From Methylobacterium sp. J-070 (GTDB lineage: Bacteria; Pseudomonadota; Alphaproteobacteria; Rhizobiales; Beijerinckiaceae): DNA of 64,000 bases. Under the pieces are notes generated by a model, which searched no databases, was not told where the DNA came from, and saw only the letters and a list, made by a program, of their open reading frames with translations. Shown here in pieces: positions 1 to 6,248 of the stretch. The DNA is taken from the NCBI RefSeq assembly GCF_022829385.1, contig NZ_JAKSXX010000208.1, positions 47,875-111,874 of the forward strand. The letters run 5' to 3'. Position 1 is the first letter of the stretch. Every line of letters begins with the position of its first letter. The translations under genes and the position numbers were made by a program.

Positions 1-561
1 GACCTGTCCATCACGGGCGTGTCGCAGCGCTCGTCGCTGGCGCAGCAGTACAACAACCTGCTCAACCAGATCACCCAGCTCGCGGGTGATGCCAGCTACA
101 ACGGCGTCAACCTCATTGCCGGCAAGGGCAATGACCTGAACATCAAGTTCAACGACACCGGCAGCTCGAACCTGAACGTCGCCTCGGTGGACGCCACCGC
201 CACCGGCCTCGGCCTCAGCGCGATCACCAACTCGAACAGCTCGACGAGCGCGAACGGGCTGGGCAACTTCCTGCTGAACGCGGACGTGAACAAGACCCTG
301 GCCACGCTGACCACGGCCGGCAGCGCGCTCAACTCGGCGGCGAGCACGCTGGGCTCGAACCTGTCGGTGGTTCAGAACCGGCAGGACTTCTCCAAGCAGC
401 TGATCAACGTTCTGCAGACCGGCTCGGCCAACCTGACGAACGCCGACCTCAACCAGGAGGCGGCCAACTCGCAGGCGCTGTCGACCCGCCAGTCGATGGG
501 CATCTCGGCGCTGTCGCTGGCCAACTCGGCCCAGCAGGGCGTCCTGCAGCTCCTGCGCTGA
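1..561 (+). CDS. flagellin, C-terminal part (gene begins before the window)
   Basis: The reading frame is open from base 1, so the N-terminal D0/D1 half lies upstream of the window. What remains is the end of the N-terminal helical region (residues such as QYNNLLNQI), a short Ser/Asn/Thr-rich variable part, and a C-terminal coiled region ending in SLANSAQQGVLQLLR, the usual ending of alphaproteobacterial flagellins. The product is the exported subunit of the flagellar filament, assembled outside the cell at the filament tip. The variable domain is very short, as in many rhizobial-type flagellins. A strong hairpin terminator follows the stop codon, so this is the end of its transcript. Family assignment is secure; which paralogue it is cannot be told. 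Confidence 0.93.
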   Translation, partial: DLSITGVSQRSSLAQQYNNLLNQITQLAGDASYNGVNLIAGKGNDLNIKFNDTGSSNLNVASVDATATGLGLSAITNSNSSTSANGLGNFLLNADVNKTLATLTTAGSALNSAASTLGSNLSVVQNRQDFSKQLINVLQTGSANLTNADLNQEAANSQALSTRQSMGISALSLANSAQQGVLQLLR

Positions 562-582
562 TCGCAGCCGCATCTGACGACG

Positions 583-613
583 AGGCCGGCCGGGGCGACC
601 CGGCCGGCCTTTC
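583..613 (+). terminator. intrinsic terminator of the flagellin gene
   Basis: A perfect 12-bp inverted repeat (583-594 with 599-610) closes on a GCGA tetraloop and is followed by TTTCT. It starts 21 bases after the flagellin stop codon. Confidence 0.85.
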
Positions 614-792
614 TCATGCGCGAACGCCGCCGACCGACGACGAACGCCCCGCGCCGCCGTCGATGACCCGTCTCCGGTGGATCGGAACGTTCGGCCCCAG
701 GATCTTCAGACCTCCGGGGTTGCCAAGCTTGGCCATATCGGCAAGTTTGTACGTAAGTAACGCGTCCCGATCCGTGTGATGAAGGAGGCCCG

Positions 793-1038
793 ATGCTGGT
801 CAACCACGAGCGCCGCCTGCTCAACAAGGCAGCAGAGGCACGTGATTACCGGATTTCGATCCGCAGGAGGCCCGACGATTCCTGGCCGGGCGACCACAGC
901 CGCCTCACCGCTCTCGAGAGCCTCGGCCACCTGGAGCGGATCGATCGCCTGGAGGGGGCCGATGACGCGCACACGACCTGGCAGCTCACGAAGGCCGGGC
1001 TGAACCAGCTGGAGTCGCTCGGCCCGGGCGGCCAGTGA
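793..1038 (+). CDS. small hypothetical protein, possibly winged-helix-like
   Basis: This 81-residue protein has a good ribosome binding site (AAGGAGG at 782-788) ahead of ATG 793. The sequence is charged and helical at the N-terminus. The C-terminal half (LTALESLGHLERI, then TTWQLTKAGLNQLESL) resembles the recognition-wing part of small winged-helix proteins, where a similar W-x-LT-x-x-G segment occurs. That resemblance is only visual. Its stop overlaps the start of the next small gene (TGATG), so the two are probably translated together. No function is claimed. Confidence 0.7.
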   Translation: MLVNHERRLLNKAAEARDYRISIRRRPDDSWPGDHSRLTALESLGHLERIDRLEGADDAHTTWQLTKAGLNQLESLGPGGQ

Positions 1039-1178
1039 TGGCCTCGATCAAGATCCGCGCTGTCGGCGACGGCACCTTCGTGGTCTGCCGCGACGGGACT
1101 GCCGTCGCATCCGGACTCACCCGCGAACAGGCCGAGCGTTGCGCGACGGTCCTCAGCTGGATCGCCCAGGGCGCCTGA
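1038..1178 (+). CDS. 46-residue hypothetical protein, coupled to the upstream gene
   Basis: This short frame starts at the ATG that overlaps the preceding stop codon (TGATG at 1036-1040) and ends with TGA at 1176-1178. The protein begins MASIKIRAVGDGTFVV and ends in a helix with TREQAERCATVLSWI. A short beta-rich start followed by an amphipathic helix looks like a genuine small folded protein, and third codon positions are GC-rich as in the neighbours. It has no recognisable family. The overlap suggests translational coupling with the 793-1038 gene and a shared role. Confidence 0.55.
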   Translation: MASIKIRAVGDGTFVVCRDGTAVASGLTREQAERCATVLSWIAQGA

Positions 1179-1245
1179 GGACCTGGCCAACGCGCCGGTC
1201 GGCGGCCCGGAGTCGTTCACTCCTACGCGGATGTCCGCGGCGGCT

Positions 1246-1473
1246 TCACTCCGCCGCTTTCAGGACGGCCGCCGCGACGGCTTCGCGCCGCGCGGTCGAG
1301 AGGATCCGCTGGCGCGCCTGCGGATCGTCGATCGCGCTCCACAGGCGGAGCAACTCGATCGTCAGACTGGCTTCATGGGCTTTGCTCTCGGGCAGATAGA
1401 AACTTTCGACGGAGCAGCCCATGACAGCCGCGATCTCGCTAAGACGCTCGGAAAACCGGCCTTCAATGGTCAT
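1246..1473 (-). CDS. small hypothetical protein with an HTH-like N-terminus
   Basis: This is a 75-residue protein read from ATG 1473. A TTG 18 bases upstream (1491) is an alternative start. The first half (FSERLSEIAAVMGCSVESFYL) has the look of a helix-turn-helix of the Cro/C1 kind, followed by a helical tail rich in Ala and Arg. The ribosome binding site is weak. It stands alone, convergent with the two small plus-strand genes. It could be a small DNA-binding regulator, which is inference from the N-terminal pattern only. Confidence 0.6.
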   Translation of the reverse strand: MTIEGRFSERLSEIAAVMGCSVESFYLPESKAHEASLTIELLRLWSAIDDPQARQRILSTARREAVAAAVLKAAE

Positions 1474-1910
1474 CGAAGGTTCTTTACCCAAATGGAAGCG
1501 GTTTTTCGTCTAACATCCTGCGGTTGAAACCGACAAGTGATCAGGATTAACCAGGATTAGTTGGTTTATATCAAGGGGGCACCGCGTCCGATAAGGCCGC
1601 GGATTGGCAAGTCGGTGCGGGATGCCCGCATCCGCCGAAGACATAGCGTCGGCCATACGGCCAAGCCTAGCCCGCGGCGGTCGTGTACGGCGGCGAGGTG
1701 TGCGACCGGGCACCACGACCGAAGCCTTCGGCCCACGATGCCGTCACCCCGCCGAATTCGGCAAACGCCGAACGGAACCTTGCTTTCGCGTGATTCCTTA
1801 AGGCTAAGCTTTTGCGGAAGCTTGCCGTTAACTGTTCGTTAACCGGTCCGCCCTAACCGGGTTATGGCGGCGATCGACCAATAGCGCTGCACCTACCGGA
1901 CGGGGCTCCC
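1474..1910. other. 437-base intergenic region
   Basis: I see no convincing gene here. The left part has the direct repeat GGATTAACCAGGATTAG at 1544-1560. The right part holds a hairpin-like AAGCTTTTGCGGAAGCTT (1806-1823) and a perfect CtrA box (listed separately). It is likely to be promoter DNA for the divergent small genes on each side. Confidence 0.5.
1828..1843 (+). promoter_or_regulatory. CtrA binding box TTAA-N7-TTAAC
   Basis: TTAA at 1828-1831, seven bases, then TTAAC at 1839-1843 match the full alphaproteobacterial CtrA consensus exactly. The box lies 67 bases before ATG 1911 of the small membrane protein. The match is seen; the regulation is inferred. Confidence 0.65.
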
Positions 1911-2198
1911 ATGCTTCTCTTGGTTGCAGTGGCGATCGGCACCGGCTTCAGCGCGGCGGCTCTCCTGGCGCCCGTGAGTATTCTCGCCGCGCTGATCATC
2001 GCCCCGCTGGCGGGGAGTGCGGCGGCGATGCTCGCGTGCTTCGTGATCGCCTGGCGCACGGTCGAGAGCGAGCGCACGCGTCACGCCCTCGACATCCAGA
2101 CCGACGCGATGGTGGCGGCCCTCCGCGATGTGGCGCAGCAGGGCAATGCCGCATCGCCGGTCCCGAAGGTGCGCGTCGGCGGCCACCGGGCGGCCTGA
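1911..2198 (+). CDS. small membrane protein of unknown function
   Basis: The 95-residue product starts with two hydrophobic segments (about residues 2-22 and 25-46) separated by a short turn. A soluble charged helix follows (TVESERTRHALDIQTDAMVAAL) and then a basic tail ending VRVGGHRAA. This predicts a two-pass inner membrane protein with a cytoplasmic C-terminus. The start ATG has only a weak GGGG ribosome binding site. A perfect CtrA box upstream suggests cell-cycle or motility control. No family is recognised. Confidence 0.65.
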   Translation: MLLLVAVAIGTGFSAAALLAPVSILAALIIAPLAGSAAAMLACFVIAWRTVESERTRHALDIQTDAMVAALRDVAQQGNAASPVPKVRVGGHRAA

Positions 2199-2544
2199 CG
2201 GTTCATCGACTCGTCTCCGGCGCGTCGCGCGGGCAGGCTGACGCTTGTGCGCAGGTCGATCCGCGCCCGCTCGCCCCGCGAACGGACGCCGCTGCGGACG
2301 GCGGACCCGCGCTGTTTCAGCGCGGCGGCGACCTCAGCTTGTTCGGCGGCGTGCCCGTCGAAGCCGCCATCGCGCTGAGCCCGGTCGAACGTCAGCCGCC
2401 GCTCCATTCACGGTCTTTTCACCGGGGCGAAGACCCCGGCGAAATCAAGGAACGGCAAGCTTGGCAATAGCGGGTACTCTGCGCTAAGCTTAGCAAAGCA
2501 CTAATGCTCTGCGAGCGATGCGTGTTGGCGATCCGGAGGATTGG
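2199..2544. other. 346-base intergenic region before the redox cluster
   Basis: No gene is supported here. The last 80 bases carry the repeated word AAGCTTGGCAA / TAAGCTTAGCAA (about 2456-2496), which may belong to the promoter region of the following cluster. No clear -35/-10 pair could be assigned. Confidence 0.4.
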
Positions 2545-4311
2545 ATGTCGGACTCACTGAGCCTCTCACCGCATCCGCCCGGCACCGCCGCGTCCGAGAC
2601 CCGGCCCGCCGCGGCGCCGCGCGTCGACCGGCATCCGCGCTCCGATACCGGCACCATCGTCATCCATTGGATCGTGGCGATCGCGATGATCGCCAGCCTG
2701 ATCACCGGCCTGCGCATCTCGGCCGATGCACCGGTGGCCCGCATCGCGAAGCTGCTGGCGCCGGTCCTGCCGCAGGGTGAAGTCTGGACCGTCCACTTCG
2801 TGGCCGGGTTGAGCCTGTTCTTCGGGATCACCGCCTACCTCGCCTACCTCGTGCGCGGGCGCCTGACCGATCGCAACAGCCCGGCGCGCATGCGCGCGAT
2901 CGTGGTCGGCGGACAGACGAAGGCGGCGCGCAAGGCCCGGTGGGGCGGCATCAACGTCGCGCTGCACTGGCTGATCTACGCCGTCACCCTCATCCTCACC
3001 GGCACCGGCGTCGCGCTCTATCTCGGCTACGGCGGATGGGTGGTGTGGCTCCACGCCACCTGCGCGCTGGTGGCGCTCGGCTACATCGCCGTCCATACCC
3101 TCGCGCACTTCATGTATGGCGGCGTGTGGCAGCTCCTGCGGCTGTTCCGCCCCGCCCCCCTGGCGGACGGGGCGGTGCGCCGGCGGCGGCCCCTCCTCGC
3201 GGCGGCACTGCTCGGCATCCCGGTCGTGGGCGGCCTCGCCTGGGCGGATATCGGCGACCGCTCGACCCTGGTGGTGGACAAGGTTGCGACCGGGCCCGAC
3301 CTCAGCAAGCTGCTCGACGATCCGGTCTGGCGCACCGCCCGGCCCGTCTCGGTTCGGACGATGCAGGGCATGAACTTCGGCGGCACCGGCGAGACGACGG
3401 TGGAGATCCGTGCCGTGCGGGACGACGCGAACGTCTATTTCGCCTTCCGCTGGTGGGACCCGTCGCGCTCGCTGAAGCGGGTGCCGCTGGTCAAGAAGGC
3501 GGATGGCTGGCACCTCCTCGACGCCAAGGCCGCACGGGCAGACGTCACCGACTATTACGAGGACAAGCTCGCGGTGATCTTCTCGCGCTCCGACGCGTTC
3601 GGCTCCGGTGGCGCGACCCATCTCGGCCCGAAGCCCCTGGCCGACGCCCCGGCACCGTTGAACGGCCGCGGCTTCCACTACACCACGGACGGCAGCTACA
3701 TCGACATGTGGCAGTGGAAGGCGGCCCGCGGCGGCATGCTCGGCGTGGTCGAGGACATGCACATCGGACCGCCGACCGATCCCACCGAGGCCGAGCGCGC
3801 GGTCAAGGGCCGCTACCAGGCGGGCTACTGGGGCGACCCGGGCACCAGCGCCTATCGCTACAATTTCCGGTTCGAGGGCCCCGGCGGCTACGTGGGCTCC
3901 GTCGAGCCGCTGCGCCTCCCGAAGGACTGGCGCGTCACCGCGGCCAAGCTCGGGACCGTGGACCTCGATCCCGACGCCGGCGCGTCCGAGGGCTCCGAGT
4001 GGTGGATGGTCGAGAAGACCGATACCGTCCCCTATTCCAAGGAGGTCGACGCGGAGATCCCGGTGGGAACCGTGATGCCGGGCGTGCTGCTCACCGACGG
4101 CTACACGGGCGACCGGGCCGGCATCTCGGCCGCCGCCCATTGGGCCGACGACCATTGGACCCTGGTGGCCTCGCGCAAGATCGCGACCGGCAGCAAGTAC
4201 GACGTGGATTTCCTCCCCGGCAACCTGTTCTACCTCTACGTCTCGGCCTTCGACCACACGCAGACGCGCCACACGCGGCACATGCGGCCGGTCGAAGTCC
4301 TGATGCGCTGA
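2545..4311 (+). CDS. cytochrome b561-type / ethylbenzene-dehydrogenase-type haem protein
   Basis: This 588-residue membrane protein is a fusion. Residues from about 35 to 210 form a four-helix cytochrome b561/b6-like domain with His residues in helices (HW, VHFVAG, LHW, LHATCA and VHTLAH). A further hydrophobic helix near residue 225 is followed by a large extracytoplasmic domain with the features of the ethylbenzene dehydrogenase gamma-subunit haem-binding family (a beta-rich region with FRWWDPS, WQWKA and YRYNFRF). It probably moves electrons between the membrane quinone pool and a periplasmic haem site. I chose ATG 2545 because GGAGGA lies four bases upstream; ATG 2518 is also in frame but lacks a site. 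The next gene, a 2Fe-2S reductase, begins 14 bases later, so the pair is a likely electron-transfer unit. The partner substrate is unknown. Confidence 0.85.
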   Translation: MSDSLSLSPHPPGTAASETRPAAAPRVDRHPRSDTGTIVIHWIVAIAMIASLITGLRISADAPVARIAKLLAPVLPQGEVWTVHFVAGLSLFFGITAYLAYLVRGRLTDRNSPARMRAIVVGGQTKAARKARWGGINVALHWLIYAVTLILTGTGVALYLGYGGWVVWLHATCALVALGYIAVHTLAHFMYGGVWQLLRLFRPAPLADGAVRRRRPLLAAALLGIPVVGGLAWADIGDRSTLVVDKVATGPDLSKLLDDPVWRTARPVSVRTMQGMNFGGTGETTVEIRAVRDDANVYFAFRWWDPSRSLKRVPLVKKADGWHLLDAKAARADVTDYYEDKLAVIFSRSDAFGSGGATHLGPKPLADAPAPLNGRGFHYTTDGSYIDMWQWKAARGGMLGVVEDMHIGPPTDPTEAERAVKGRYQAGYWGDPGTSAYRYNFRFEGPGGYVGSVEPLRLPKDWRVTAAKLGTVDLDPDAGASEGSEWWMVEKTDTVPYSKEVDAEIPVGTVMPGVLLTDGYTGDRAGISAAAHWADDHWTLVASRKIATGSKYDVDFLPGNLFYLYVSAFDHTQTRHTRHMRPVEVLMR

Positions 4312-4325
4312 TCGGGATCGCCGGC

Positions 4326-5363
4326 ATGGCCGGGCAGATCACCCTCGTGATCAACGGCGGCCGCGTCACGGCCACCGCCGGGCAGACGCTTCTCGACGCC
4401 GGACTCGCCGGCGGCCGTCTGATCCCGCACGATTGCGCATCGGGACAATGCGACACCTGTCGCGTCCGCATCCATTCGGGCGCGGTGGACGATGCCGGAA
4501 CGCGGATCGGCGACACCGTCCTCGCCTGCCGGGCCCGGCTCACCAGCGAGACCGTGATCGAGTTCGACGAGGTGCCCGACTGCGTCCGGCGCAGCGGAAC
4601 GGTGGACAGCGTCGTGGCGCTCACGCCCGAGATCGTCGAGGTCACGGTGGCGCTGCGCAAGCGGCTGGCCTACCTCCCCGGCCAATACGTCCGGGTCGCC
4701 TTCGCGGGTCTGCCGCCGCGGGATTACAGTCCGTCGCTCCGGGCCGACGGCTCGGGCGAACTGAACGAACTCATCTTCCAGATCCGTCGCCAGGCGGGCG
4801 GCACCGTCTCGCCCCTGCTCGGAGGCCAGATCGGGCCAGGGACCGCGGTGAAGGTCGAGGGGCCGTTCGGCCACGCCTTTCACCGGCTCGGGCGCGGGCG
4901 CCTCGTGGTCGTCGCCTCCGGCGTGGGTTGGGCGCCGGCCTGGGCGGTGGCCCGCGCGAGCCGCCTGCGCGAGCCCGAGCGGGACCTGGTGGTGATCGCC
5001 GGGGCGCGCCACCCGCACAACCTCTACATGCGCCCGTCGCTGGATTGGCTGCGCGCCCGGGGGGCGACGGTGATCCTGACCTGCAGCGGCAACAACCCGC
5101 CGGATGACGCGCGTCCGGGACGGCCGACGCTCCACCTGCCCATGCTCAACGCCAGCGACACCGTGGTCACGGCCGGGTCCCCCGAGATGGTCGCCGCCGT
5201 TCAGTTTTTGGCCGCGGCTGCAGGGGCGACCTGCTATGCGGACCCGTTCTATGCCGCCGCGCGCACCGCGGCGGCCGGCGACGCGCCGGACATGAATTTC
5301 TTTCAGCGTTTTCTTCAGCGCGTCTCGGGTAATCAAAAATCCAAAACCGAACGTCTTGCCTAG
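4326..5363 (+). CDS. 2Fe-2S ferredoxin / flavin oxidoreductase
   Basis: The 345-residue protein has an N-terminal plant-type ferredoxin domain with Cys37, Cys42, Cys45 and Cys68 in the C-x4-C-x2-C-xn-C arrangement. A ferredoxin-NADP-reductase-like module follows, with an FAD motif (RDYS, near residue 137) and a nucleotide-binding loop (GVGWAP). This is the design of phenol hydroxylase reductase and CDP-6-deoxyglucoseen reductase relatives, which pass electrons from NAD(P)H through FAD to the cluster. Its natural partner is probably the haem protein just upstream. The C-terminus carries an extra tail (NFFQRFLQRVSGNQKSKTE) that is basic and amphipathic and could touch the membrane. Cytoplasmic, no signal peptide. 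Confidence 0.88.
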   Translation: MAGQITLVINGGRVTATAGQTLLDAGLAGGRLIPHDCASGQCDTCRVRIHSGAVDDAGTRIGDTVLACRARLTSETVIEFDEVPDCVRRSGTVDSVVALTPEIVEVTVALRKRLAYLPGQYVRVAFAGLPPRDYSPSLRADGSGELNELIFQIRRQAGGTVSPLLGGQIGPGTAVKVEGPFGHAFHRLGRGRLVVVASGVGWAPAWAVARASRLREPERDLVVIAGARHPHNLYMRPSLDWLRARGATVILTCSGNNPPDDARPGRPTLHLPMLNASDTVVTAGSPEMVAAVQFLAAAAGATCYADPFYAAARTAAAGDAPDMNFFQRFLQRVSGNQKSKTERLA

Positions 5364-5438
5364 CGATTCATAAACCACGGCCCCGTATTGGTGTATTTGG
5401 TGACGCCGATTTAATTGTTCTCGCCGCAGGCTGCGGAC

Positions 5439-6248
5439 ATGGCACTTGCATTCGTCAGCCTCCGGCGCGTTTCCGCGGCCGCCCTCGCCATCCTCGCCGC
5501 CTCGACCGGCGCGTGGGCGGACGATCTCGCCATCGTCGGTACCGGCGACGGGATCGAGATGCTGCAGGCGGTCGCGACGGCCTACAATGCCGAGGCCGGT
5601 GAGGCCCGCGTCTCCGTGCCGGCGAGCATCGGCTCCGGCGGCGCGGTCGCGGCGGTGGGCGGCGAGCGCCAGAAGCTCGGCCGGGTCGCGCGGCCCCTCT
5701 CCGAGGCGGAGAAGGGCCAGGGACTCATCGAGGTCCCGCTGACGCGGATTCCCTCGGCGATCTTCGTGCACCGCGGCGTTGGCGTGGCGAGCCTGACCAG
5801 CGCCCAGGTTGCCGGAATCTTCTCCGGGGCGATCGAGAACTGGAGCGCTTTCGGCGGCTCGGACCTCAAGATTCGCGTGGTCCGGCGCGAGGAGACGGAC
5901 AGCACCCTCGCCGTGCTCCGCTCCAGCATGCCGGGCTGGCGCGACCTCGCGCTCACGAGCCGCTCGAAGACCGCAACCACGACCCAGGATGCCATCGAGA
6001 CCGTGCGGCAGACGCCGGGCGCGATCGGCTTCGGTCCGTTCTCCCCCGCTCTGGCGGGCGATCTGGCCGTGCTGTCGATCGACGGCAACGCCCCGCAGGA
6101 TCCGGCCTATCCCAGCGCCGTCACGCTCTCGCTGATCTACAAGGTCGCCACGCGGGACGCGGCCTGCTCCGACTTCCTCGCCTTCGCGACGTCGGATCGC
6201 GCCAGGCGGCTGCTGGCGGAGCGGGGCGGCGCTCCCCTCAAGCCGTGA
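5439..6248 (+). CDS. periplasmic substrate-binding protein, PstS-like
   Basis: This 269-residue protein has a signal peptide (hydrophobic run ending at AWA-DD, about residue 28) and a type II periplasmic binding fold. The pattern resembles PstS-like phosphate binding proteins: GSGGAVAAV near the ligand site, VAGIFSGAIENWSAFGG, and a late GAIGFG segment. The typical PstS phosphate loops are altered, so the ligand may not be phosphate. No permease or ATPase lies nearby. The stop codon overlaps the GTG start of the GGDEF-EAL sensor, which suggests the protein feeds that sensor rather than a transporter. ATG 5439 was chosen over TTG 5415 because it places the signal peptide correctly. Confidence 0.85.
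   Translation: MALAFVSLRRVSAAALAILAASTGAWADDLAIVGTGDGIEMLQAVATAYNAEAGEARVSVPASIGSGGAVAAVGGERQKLGRVARPLSEAEKGQGLIEVPLTRIPSAIFVHRGVGVASLTSAQVAGIFSGAIENWSAFGGSDLKIRVVRREETDSTLAVLRSSMPGWRDLALTSRSKTATTTQDAIETVRQTPGAIGFGPFSPALAGDLAVLSIDGNAPQDPAYPSAVTLSLIYKVATRDAACSDFLAFATSDRARRLLAERGGAPLKP

Noticed and set aside
2566..4281. 571-codon minus-strand frame
   Set aside because: Antisense shadow of the haem fusion gene; no recognisable domain and skewed composition.
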